64,000 bases of DNA from Haematococcus lacustris (Eukaryota; Chlorophyta; Chlorophyceae; Chlamydomonadales; Haematococcaceae). The stretch spans positions 194,782 to 258,781 of the forward strand of contig JASKMD010000018.1 in the NCBI GenBank assembly GCA_030144725.1, written 5' to 3'. Below are positions 30,274-41,100 of the stretch, one piece after another. The notes beneath the pieces are model-generated. The model searched no databases, had not been told where the DNA came from, and was given only the letters and a program-made list of their open reading frames with translations. The translations under genes and the position numbers were made by a program. The number at the start of each line of letters is the position of its first letter. The stretch's first letter is position 1.

Positions 30274-32785
30274 TTAGTGAGCCACCAATGCAGGTGGAGG
30301 CGCTGCAGCCAAACCATGCCCCAGCTCCTGCACTCTGCTTGGGGAGGGCAAGCCCACCTCTTGCTCCACTGGCACCCTAGCCACCCCCGCTAAGGCAGCA
30401 CCAGAGGTCCCAGGTTCAATTCCCACCCGGGCCCCCAGACCCTCCCAACCCAGCCTGGCTGCACTGCCTGCCTCCGGCAGGTCTCGGGCAGCTGAGGAGA
30501 CTGAGTCAGCACTGGACTGCACCCCACTATCTCGCCTCCCCACCGGCTGTGAAGTCCTCAGCCCCTGGCTGGATCGCTTTGCTGCAGTGGAGAAGGCTGT
30601 GGTCACACTGCGCTGCCCCTGCAGCAGGGCGCCAAAGCTGGAGCTGACATCCTGGCTGCTCCGGCCTAGACCAGGCGCCGAGGCCAGTGATGGGAAGGAG
30701 GAGTTGGAGGAGGTGGAGCAGGGCGAGCTGGGGCGGCCACCATCCCCTGCAGGGCCAGCAGGGCTAGCCTCCAGGGCATCTGCCAGCGGGTCACCGTCCC
30801 TGCCGGCCCGCATCATGCCGCTGGTGCTGGTGTGGCTCAGGCTGCGGCGGTGCTGCATGACACGCGGGGCTGACAGCGGGCGGGGCCGGTGCGCGGCCTT
30901 CAGGTTCACCACCACTGCAGGACCAGGGTGGTGGACCACTGCAGGGGCTGCCGCAGGGCTGGAGGCCGCAGCCGCTGCCTTGCTTGCCACACTGCTGGCA
31001 GTGACCTTGGCACCCCCAGCAGACACAGACACTGCAGCAGGGGGGTGAACAGGGGTGGCTGCTGCTGCCGCTGCCGCCGCTGCGCTACTCGCAGCCAAGA
31101 CCTGTGTGACTGCGTGCGGCAAGCCACCCAGAGTGTGCGCGGCCAGCAGGCTGCTGGGCAGCAGACCAGGCACAGGGGCAGGCACGAGGCTGGTGGGGTG
31201 GGCAGGAGGTGGGGTCAAGCTGGCGATGACGCTAGCCCGCAGGCCCGACACAAAGGTGCCTGACAGCGAGCCAATGCCGCGAAAGGCTGTGGCCAGCAGC
31301 TCCTCAGCGTCGTTGCTGCGAGCCACACGCAGGTCCAGGACCTTGCGCAGCACGTCTGGGGATGTCACGCTCGTCACTGTCAGCTCATACACCTGGAGCA
31401 GGATGGGGCACAGGGGAGGGGTGGGTGGGTGGATCAGGCGCCATGTCTGCAATAGCAAGGCTGCATGATGTGCTCAAAGCCAAAGAGCAGCGCATTGGCA
31501 TTGGTGTGCTTATGACTATGTCTAGGTTTGTACAGTTGTTATAGCTCAGATTAGGACCAAGCCAGGCTGACGCCGCTGTGCTACATGGCCCCAGATGGTC
31601 TTGGCGCCCACCCTCACTTCATTCTGCTGCCTCCAGGCCACTGGGTCATGAGGGTACTACACAGCCTGGTCTCTATCTCCCACAGCACACACCTTGAGCA
31701 GCGCCAAGCCCACCCGCAGCAGCACCTTTGGCCCTTCCACCATCACACAGTCCCACACCCGCACACAGGTGGCGGGGGGCAAAGCCGCCAGCAGCAGGCT
31801 AGGCAGCCAGTGGCCGGTGATGGCGGCCAGGTCGCAGCGCAGGCTGGCCAGGTGCGTGGCCAGGCGCGGCAGCTTGCGCGCCACCAGCTGCTCCAGCACA
31901 CCCTGCTCCACCCGCACTCCCCACTGCCACTGCAAGCAACATGGGAACCAGAGGGAAGGACAGCAGGCAACAGTAGCAATAATCCTGTCCCGCGGTGGGC
32001 AGCCAGCACATGTCAGAACCTGTGAAACCACGTATTACTGTACAAAAACAGCTGATTGTCTGGCTGCATGTGTACCTTGCCACCGCAGTAGGGAAACAGG
32101 GTGTCCTCCAGCAGGGCTGCCACCAGCCAGAAAGCTGACTCCTCCTGGCTGTGCCCACCCAGAACTACCATGCTGAATGCCACAATGTGGCACAAAGGCC
32201 GTCCATACACCAGCTGGGTATTGTGCCGCAGCAGACCGAACAGGATACGAGAATGGGCACTGATAGTTTCAGGCTGCAGAAACGACGCATGGGCACGGAA
32301 GTTGGAAGGCAGGGTCCGAGTGTCCGTGTCGACTTGGCGCACCACATCCGCTGGCACGCCGGCTGTCAGCTGCCCGGCTGCTGTCAGTCCTGAATAATAG
32401 CCCGGGAGTGCGCTGGCTTGCTTGGCTAGGGCGCCCGACAGGGCGAGCCAGAGCTGGGGCCGTAGCTCATGGGGCACGCCCTTGCGCACCGCGGACTTGT
32501 ACGCGGCTCTCTTGCCGGGGCTTGGACACAATTTTGCCAGTTTCTTCCACTCAGAACTGGCCGGCTTCTCAGCCAGGTCCTTCCTTGACCCCAGGGACCC
32601 CATATCCAGACCTGTGCCACAGCGCGGTGAGCGTGGCCATGTTTAGGAGAAGCCGCAAGGCTCTCAGAGCTGTCTACGTCCGCAAGAGCTGTGCAGGCTG
32701 CTGAGCGTCCTGTCCTAAACCTCCCTGTACACTCCAAAGACTCACCAGCGCGGGGCGCAGCTTGGAACCCGAGCATGTCCTGCAT
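30274..32785 (-). CDS. TBC-domain (Rab GTPase-activating-type) protein
   Basis: Four exons (32785-32746, 32611-32076, 31929-31693, 31392-30274) join in phase to give 643 aa. The TBC region spans about residues 50-270. It starts with RKGVPHELRPQLWLALSGA, then has QVDTDTRTLPSN (the arginine-finger motif, normally IxxDxxRT(F/Y)P), YGRPLCHIVAF and HSQEESAFWLVAALLED, followed by a helical half with VLEQLVARKLPRLATHL and GPKVLLRVGLALLK. Such proteins inactivate Rab GTPases in membrane traffic. The glutamine of the second catalytic finger (usually YxQ) is replaced: the motif here reads YGR. Residues from about 330 are a disordered Ala/Ser/Pro tail. It is divergent from LHCA3 across 476 bp. Confidence 0.85.
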
Positions 32786-33261
32786 ACCTACTAGCGGGTT
32801 CGCTCATCAACAGCGCTGTGTCCTCCAGGGTGACAAACGGGTGAAAAGCGGCACGTACAGACACCTCAGGCAATCAGGTGCGACGGTCTTGCCAACGTTT
32901 GTTGCATTGTCGGTCACACCTGCCCAACGAAATTGACAGCGTACGGATTCACGTCCCACTGAAAACACTACTCAATGAACGGTGCTCATGCTGTTGCTGC
33001 TCCTGCTGCCCTCGTGGCTACAGGAGTCGGGGTTTAAATCCTACGCCCTATTTGCATTATTTTGTTATTATTTTATTCGCACGAGTCAGCCATTACCAGT
33101 TGAGTCCACCGCCACACGATGGACCGGGATGACACATAGATGAGGCTGCTCATCCTCAAAGGTGACTTCCAGGTAGATTGGAGGTAGGTAACAGTGTGAC
33201 CTGCGATCTGCCACGGGCGGAGCCGACTCTGCAGCCGGAGCCAAGTTATTCAGTATCCACA
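32786..33261. promoter_or_regulatory. Divergent promoter region, TBC gene / LHCA3
   Basis: 476 bp between two start codons on opposite strands. The section 33035-33095 is AT-rich (TTATTATTTTATT), which is unusual in this window and a plausible core-promoter landmark. I see no named light-response element with confidence. Confidence 0.4.
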
Positions 33262-36200
33262 ATGGCCAGCTTCGTCGCTCAGCGCAGCGCAGTTACCCAG
33301 GTGCCATCACTGCGTTAGGCTTCGCCAGCATGCATAATCTCCACTGATAGCAAGCCATCGATGCCTCGTTGCACAGGGGGCTTCCGTCCGGACCTTTCGC
33401 AAGGCCTCAATAGGCCAGAGGTCTGTGGTGGTCCGCGCCGAGGAGAGCGCAGTTGCCAAGGTTTGATGAGGCCAATCGGGTACTCCAAACTAGCACGCAG
33501 ATCCTGACCTTTCTGGTCGCCTTGACCAGGTTGATCGCTCGAAGGACTTCCTGTACATCGGCTCCGATGCCAACGCGTTGAAGTACCTTGATGGCACCCT
33601 GCCAGGTCTGTCAGCTCGTCTGGCAAGACTGCGTGATAATGCGCCCCCAATCGTCGCAGCTCCAATTCAAATAGCCTATGCGTTGCATACGCAGCCGACT
33701 ATGGGTTTGACCCCCTGGGTCTCCTCGACCCCGTAAACAGCGGTGGCCTTGTCAACCCCAGGTGGCTGCAATACTCCGAGGTGAATGCGGCAACAGGAGC
33801 AGGAGCTGTCTCGTGCAGCTAACCCAAAGTGGGCAGTGCCACAGATGTGGCTGCACCATTGACAAGAGTTTAGACAGGCATGCAGCTTCACCAGCACGTT
33901 TGTCGACTGTTGTGGCCTCCTTGCTCCTCCATCATACTGCTAGCCAATGACACCACAGCATGCTGGCTGGAGAGCATCGCAGGAACATGATACACATGTG
34001 CACATCACGTTCCTGCAATGTTCCTGCAAAAATGCAATGATACACATGATACACATCTGCAGATCAGGCATGGTTATGGTAGTCAGCTGATAGGGGGGTA
34101 ACGGCTGGCGCCATGCACATGAAGTGGCATGGTGTGTAGCTGGCCCCCCCACATGCACATACAGCAACACTGGGTAAGCCACTACCATGCACCCAGCCCC
34201 CTGAGTCCATCCGCATGCCACGCTCCCATGCCACTTGGCGCGCCCTCATGCTCCATGCCATGGCATCAGTGTCTTGTCCAAACCCTAGCCCAGACAAGCC
34301 CAGTAGGCCTCCAGCTGTGTTTCATTAGGGGGCTGCCGCTCACTGCACCCCACCCTTTGAAGCACCTGCTCACCCAACCCAACCCAACCCAACCCCCTGG
34401 GCTGCTACAACCTGGCCCCTCCCATTCTGCCCCCTCCTGCTCCCCCTCGGCTGCCCTCTTCACCCAAACTCCTCTCCCTCTGCTGTCCTGTCCTCTGTAG
34501 GTGATCCATGCACGCTGGGCCATGCTGGGCGCTGCTGGCTGCATCGCCCCTGAGATCCTGGCCGCTGCCGGGGTGGCTCCCCCTGAGACGGGGGTGGCAT
34601 GGTTCCGCTCCGGCGTGATCCTGCCTGCCGGGCAGTATGACAAGTACTGGACCGACCCCTTCACCCTGTTCTTCATTGAGGTGGTGCTCATGCAGTTTGC
34701 GGAGCTCAAGCGCCTGCAGGACTACAGGTGAGCAGCCCTGAGCCCGGCCCCTCAGCCAGAGGGAGGGGCCAGCCGCAGGGCCACTCTCAAAGCAGCAGCG
34801 CGCTGCAGCAGGTGCAGCAGCAGGCAAGGCAGGCAGTGTTTGACTCGCAGCGTGCAGCACTACCAAGGGAAGCGTGAATACTGATCGGTGAGGGAGAGCA
34901 CAGCTGAGTCTGCGGAGGAGGGCAGAGTCAACCTGCAGGGCGGCAGGATGATCAGCTGCCACCCTGCTGCCCTGCATTGCCGAGCTGCTGCCGCCCTGTT
35001 GCCCTGGATCACTACACTGCTGCCACTATCCTGACCTGGGTAGCTGAGTTGCTGCCGCCCTGCTGGCCCTGTGGGGTGTTTGCAGGAGCCCAGGGTCTCA
35101 GGGCCGCCAGTACTTCCTGGGGCTGGAGAAGGTGCTGGGTGGCTCCGGTGACCCTGCCTACCCTGGTCAGTGCCTGCCCTGCTGCTGCCACCACAGCCCC
35201 TGACCACAACCCCAGACTACTGCGACAGAACACAGCCCCAGAGCCCGCAGGCATGATCACACCATTCCACACAGCTCTCCAGGCCACAACACGTCTTGGC
35301 ACCAGCACTAGCACATCACAGCAGCGGTACAGGTACAGCATTGCCTTGTTTAGCTGGGCATGTTGGCAAAACACCAGGTGCATGTCATGCAGCTGCTGTG
35401 ACGCTGGCCTGTGTGGAGTTCCCTGTCACACGGCGCTTGCATGGCAGCGCGCTAGGCGCCACAGTGACGGCCTGCCGTGAAACCTGTGCAGGCGGTCCCT
35501 TCTTCAACCTGTTCAATCTGGGCAAGACTGAGGCCGCCATGAAGGAGCTGAAGACCAAGGAGCTCAAGAACGGGCGGCTGGTGAGTCCGGCATGGGGTGC
35601 AGCAGCAGGGAGGGGGAGCTGTGCTAGCAGGCCTACCCACCTTGTCCTGTCCTGGCCTCTGGGTCCCTCCAGGTCTGCAGGGGAGGATGCGGCTCATCTG
35701 TCTGCACCTAGCAACTGCAGCAACCCTCCTCTGTTAACTTGTCTGTTTATCTGACTGGCTGCCTAGCTGCCTGCTTCCTGCCCAGGCAGCACAGCTGCCA
35801 GGCACCTGCTGTTGCCCAACTCACCTGTTGCCTGCTAGCTTGCCTGGCGTGGCGTAGCTCCTTCGTCACCCAGCACACCCAGAGGCTAGGCAGGGCAGGG
35901 TGTTATGCCAGCATCTGGGGCTAGGGCCGTGAAGGTGGCCGCCACCAGAGACCTGCGGCATGCTGCTGGCAGCTCATCTGCTCGCCCCACCGCACATGCA
36001 CACACTGCCAGCCATCCTCGTCTGTCTCTGTTCTGCTTAGCGCTCTTGTTTGTGCCTGCTTACCAAGACCACATGTGTAGGACCTGCCTCCATGGGAGCA
36101 TGGCTGTGCCGGCAGCAGGCGGCACATCAGCCTGACTGCCGCGCGTGTTGTGCTGTGCACACAGGCCATGTTGGCCATGCTGGGCTATGGCGCCCAGGCC

Positions 36201-36302
36201 GTCATCACCAGCAAGAGCCCCTTGCAGAACCTGGCAGACCACCTGGCAGACCCCACGCACAACAACCTGCTCACAAACTTCGGCAAGATCGGCGGCATTT
36301 AG
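33262..36302 (+). CDS. LHCA3: Photosystem I chlorophyll a/b-binding protein, LHCA3-like
   Basis: The eight exons are 33262-33300, 33377-33460, 33530-33605, 33695-33780, 34501-34727, 35086-35165, 35492-35580 and 36165-36302, all in phase, giving 272 aa. Residues 1-36 are a plastid transit peptide ([13 protein letters not shown], Arg/Ser-rich, ending near VVVRAEE). The mature protein has [20 protein letters not shown], a first helix with ExxHxRWAML (Glu95, His98, Arg100), a second helix around [13 protein letters not shown], and a third with [42 protein letters not shown] and the ending [14 protein letters not shown] are typical of Lhca3. It binds chlorophyll and carotenoid in the PSI antenna of the thylakoid. 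The first-helix chlorophyll ligand is His, where plant Lhca3 has Asn. Confidence 0.93.
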
Positions 36303-38183
36303 GGCACCGTTGCACAGCCGGCACTGTTTCTGTGGTCAGGGGTCGGTGACCGCTGCTGGCCGGAGCAGTTTGGGGCCTCAGCGCCTTGCTGATGTCCTGC
36401 TGTGCCTACTCAGTAGGACAGACTCCCGACACTGGGCACAGAGGCTGTCTGGTGCTGGGTTTGGCTGTCTCTGCTGACAAATCTGTGCTCTGCTGACAAG
36501 CAGGGCCTGCTCACCGACTCTTGCTCTAGGATTGATGGCGTCCTTGGGCAGTGACATGTATGATACCAACAGTCGCGTTTCGGCAAAGATGGCCACTGCA
36601 GGCAGGGGTCCGCAGGACAGCACATCAGCATTGCAACTATTAGACTGAAGGTGCCGTTGCACCTGGCTGCCTGCCTTTGCTGCTGTGGGTGTAGTGAGGT
36701 TGTATATGGGGGTTGTGAGTTCAGCTCTGACCTCGACAGGCTGCATTGCGGTCATAATCCAACTGGGTATTGGCCCGCATGACTGAGCAGCTCCCTAAAG
36801 ACTGTGTCAATTCTGTTGTGTGCTATGGGTGGCCATCCCGCCTGTGCTCCACATTCTCGCTTCATCAACCATGCGTGAGGGACACTGCACCCCGGCAACC
36901 AGCCTTCAGAACAAGCCATGTATCAGTTCACGCCTCCAGCGCCAATCTGCGGTGCTGCAAGCAAAGCTATGCCCTGCACTCGTGAGAGCGCACGGCGAAA
37001 GCAGCACAGCCCCTGACCCCACTAGGACCCCATCCATGCTGCAACAGCCCTCCCCTCCTGCTGATGCCCCACATGCCGTCACCAGCAGCTGTTGTTAGCA
37101 TAATCTCTGCAGCTGGGAGGGGCCGCCGAAGTATGCCTCCGATGCCTGCCCCTGGAGGTGCGATAGTGATGTGGTGGAGTGACACTGGTTTGAGCAGTTA
37201 TGAGCTGATAGCTGGTATCAGCCTAGTGGTAATGCCTTCGAAGAAGCGGAAGAGCAGACCGCTTACCCCTCCACGTGTTGTTGCAGCACACAAGCGAACA
37301 AGCGAACACCAGCTGCCAAGCATGGTACACACCTTGTGAAGCCTTGCAGAGTGGCCAAATCATCAGCATTGCTCACGAAAAGGGGTGAGTGATGCCCACT
37401 AGAGCTGTGCTCGTAGCCAGACCAGCTGAAGCTGCCAGGAAGGGCAAGGAGTTCCCACGACTGAGCGACAACTCATTGTGCAAGCAGTTCCAAGACCGCC
37501 CACCCAAGGCCCAGGCCCAGCAGCCTGCTGTGGCACAATATAGTGCCAGCAATAGAGTGCCGGCACACTAGTGAATGTCTGTCACGCCAAAACGGCTAGT
37601 CCCCCTCAAGGGGGTCAGGCAACAGTGCAAGAGATTGGCACCCACAGCCTCAGGGATGTTGTCATGGTGACATGGCTTACGATGATACTTACCAGTGGCT
37701 TACATGGCTTACGATGATGGTGGCTTATACCGCTTAAGCCGTCAGCCGTTAGGCTGCTTGGCCGCCCTCCCCCTTTAGCCTAAAGTTTAGGGGTTCGGGA
37801 CTGTAACGCACTTCTAAGCAAGGTGCACAAACGAAGGTGCATATGGGCTCAAAGTGAAGTCATGCAAGTTCTCATAATTGTTCTAAAACGACATGGCAAA
37901 CTCCGGCTGCTCCCTCCTGGATCTTGTGGCAGCGCACTCAAAGATGAAATGCATGGCTTACATTTTACATTGTTTACATCACTCCAGCCATCAGCCGGGA
38001 CATCGTCATGGACAGTGGATCCTTGGGCTGATCATCCAAGCGTCATTAGACTTACAACGGCCGTCCACACACGATGCACAAAAACCTGCAGAAACACTAA
38101 TCATTTGAGCTGGACATGTCATGGTATACTTAGAATAAAGCCGAGGCATCCAGGCTCGCCGGGTTTGGGACATCATAGCTTAG
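36303..38183. other. Intergenic region with mobile-element debris
   Basis: Contains the block 36985-37087, which resembles the start of a long exon at 42226-42330, and a decayed Fanzor-like tail at 37420-37571. A short palindrome (CCTAAAGTTTAGG) lies near 37780. I see no supported gene. Confidence 0.5.
37420..37571 (+). pseudogene. Fanzor-like C-terminal remnant, copy A
   Basis: The frame reads KGKEFPRL and later DRPPKAQAQQPAVAQ, matching the tail of copy B (KGKEYPGL and DKLPKAQQQQQPAMAQ). The catalytic DRDxNAA segment is missing, so only the last exon-like part survives. This is the only copy of the four on the plus strand. Confidence 0.55.
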
Positions 38184-41100
38184 ATGGGGGGTTCGGCAAG
38201 TTCGCGCCCAATATGGGACATTCCACCACTTGAGGCACCGCGGGACGTACAATTGGCATGGTGGCAAACTTATGTGGAGCAGCCATGGCGCAGCACCCGC
38301 ACAATTGACCTCGATCGCCGCGGAGGTGAGGCCATTTGGCTTCAGCGTGAGCTTCAATATATAGACGTATAATGTATTCTTGTGTACTATTAGGCATCAA
38401 ACAAGTACCTTTCTTTTTACTTCTGACAGAGTGCAGCAGGTTCCTGAACTCCATTGTGTGACCTGACATGCATTGCTTCACTATACTACACTATTTCATG
38501 ACTCCAGAAGTCAGCCTCCCTGCCCTTCATTAGCAGCTTGACTGTACCTGCACCTTTACAGGGTTGCTTCGTCGACCAGTCGCACGTGGTAGCAGCTTTG
38601 ATGCATCACTCAATCTCCTGGGGGTGAGGATGATCATCAGCACATGGCATCCACTTGTCGGCGTTGCTGAAACACACACGCATCCAATACTCAGAGACAC
38701 AAGATGTGGTCATGCTTGCTGGATGCGGGCACGCCATGCCTCACGGTTATAACACATGGCTAGCCACTGCTTGGCACCAAGGCATCCAGCCTGCACTGAT
38801 GCCTGGGCTGTGCGGTGCCAGGTCATGCGCACCTGTGGGTGGGGCTGCAACTCACGTGCTGTTCCTGCATGCAGCTGCCTCCTTGCATTGCGCAGCCTTG
38901 CAAGCACCCCATGCGCAGGATGCAGTCCATGATCAGGCACAGCTGTGGGAGGACAGGCTTCAAAAGCGAGTGCATACGGATGGGACGACATACAACACGG
39001 ACGGCACGCTCCTGCGCAAGCCTTCTGCAGAGACAGACGTCAGGTCGGAGCAGCTGTGGCACACATGGCTGCGCGGCTGCAGATGCACAGCACCAGCCGC
39101 GAGCAAAGGGTCACAGTAGTGCCTGAGCAGTGAGGCAGACCAGCACCTCCCTCAATGGCCCAGCAGGCTACAAGCAACATGCAATGGCAACATCAGGTCC
39201 CTCACTAGGGGTGGTGTTTTGTCTGCATGGGGCTGTGTCCCCATGCACATGGCATGGGCGCCTTCCACCTACAGTAATGCCTGACTCTTGTACTCCATGC
39301 ACATGGGTGCAGCAGGCGCAGCGGCAGGGGTGGTGAAGAGAGCTGTGAGCAAGCCCCAGTCAGAGGCAGACCAGCAGGGATAGGCTAGTATGGCATGCTG
39401 CCATGGCGCTGCACTTGCCACTGACATCACAAACCCCTGACCCTCACTCACAAGGGCATAGACGAGGAATAGAGTCTGGTCGACATCTGTGTCAGGGAAT
39501 ACTGGCTGAGGCCGTGGGAGGGGGCTGACAGCACTAGTGAGCTCTGAGCTAGCTGCCCTACACTACAGCCATTCCAGCCACAGCCCCTGTTCCTCCTGGT
39601 CTTGGGCGATGCACACCCTGCCCTCTCCTGCTGCCCTGCCAACCTCGCAGCTCGCCATCCACGCCGCAACCGCAGCCGCAGCCCCCCAGCTGTGGCCCTC
39701 CTAGCCGGCCCATCACCCCAGCATCCAATGCACTGCTACAGGGCAGCCGGCGGGGCATGGGCGGCCGTGTGCTCAGACCTGGCCCACCGGGTGGCCTGGG
39801 TGAGTGGGCCTTGGGTGGCCTGGGTGGGTGGCCTGGTCAGGGGCTGGTCACCTCATAGCCCTGAGGGCAGGTGCAGTGAGGTAGAGTGACTTTTGAGCCT
39901 GTGAGTCAGTGATGTCGCTTAATCCCTGTGCACCGGCCAAGGGGCTAGGACCTTCCTGGCACTGAACATCTCAGTGCCTCATCCCCACCCTCTGCTGCCC
40001 TGCTGCCCTGGCACCCGCTGAATGCCCCTCTCCCTGCTGCACTAGCACCTGTGCACTGTCATGATCACAAACCCCAGCGCGGTATACACACCTTCTCATG
40101 CCTCACCCTTAGCACCATCTGTAGTGTACAGCCCAGTGGCCATGGGTGCATGGCTTGCGCCACATCCTATCATTCCACCCCATCTTCCCTTTCTCACCTG
40201 CTCAGGCCTGGCTGCTGCGTGTGGGTGCAGGCAGGGAGGGGTCCCCTGCATCAGAGCAGGGCCCTGTGGTGGCGCCTTGGCGCCTGGCAGTGCACATGGC
40301 TCGCCGCCGGGCCATGCTCACTGTCCGAGCCATGCTGCGCTTAGGGTGAGCTATTTCCCTGCATGGGGTGGTTGCCTAAACAGGCCACCAAGGGCACAAG
40401 GGCCTGGGCTGCCACGGCTGTGCTGAGTCAGGCTCTGATACCTCAGTGAGCATGGCACCACACCTCAGCTGCGCTCCCCTGATGGCTGGCTGCAGGGGCG
40501 GCCTCAAGCAACCCACCCGCCTTCACCGCATCGACTCTTTCGGCCTCTTCATCCCCCAGGTGACCGCCTGGGGCCGCACCCAGCACAAGTCAGGCCAGGC
40601 AGGGCCAGTGTGGTATGCCATGGTGTATCAGTTGTGGCCATGTCGCAGCAACAAAATGTTCATGCGGCATGCATGTGGCCAGTGGCTGCGCCTGTGTGTC
40701 CTGACCCTGTCTGCCTTCTCCTCTGCTGCCTGACAGCCTGGCCTGGGTGGCCCCTGGGTTTGACCCCTGGCACCCACCCACCCCTGGTCTGAGGGTTTGG
40801 GCACTCTCGGTTGTAGTAGTTGTGACATTGAGGAGGGAGGGCTGGGGTGGCGACAAGCTGGCCACCCAGGGTGCCAGGGTGAGAGCCTGAGGGGAAGCTG
40901 AGGGAAAGGGAAGAAAGGAGGTAGGCGGCAGTGGCTGCGGCATGAGAAGACTACTCCGGCATGGGAGCATGGGGCCTGCATTTCTCAAGCACATTGCTTT
41001 TTCTCATGCACGTGGCTGCGGCATGCACCCGCCTGGCAGGTGCTGGGCCCAGTGATGCCCAAGGTGTGTGAGGAGCAGCGCGCCTACCTGGAGGCCAAGG

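Noticed and set aside
30400..30425. Perfect tRNA box B (GGTTCAATTCC) on the plus strand
   Set aside because: It lies inside the TBC gene's last coding exon, has no box A upstream at tRNA spacing and does not fold as a tRNA.
33000..33060. Possible tRNA (GGGGTTTAAATCC near CTCGTGGCTACAGGAG)
   Set aside because: No matching D-arm or acceptor stem, and box B has mismatches at invariant positions.
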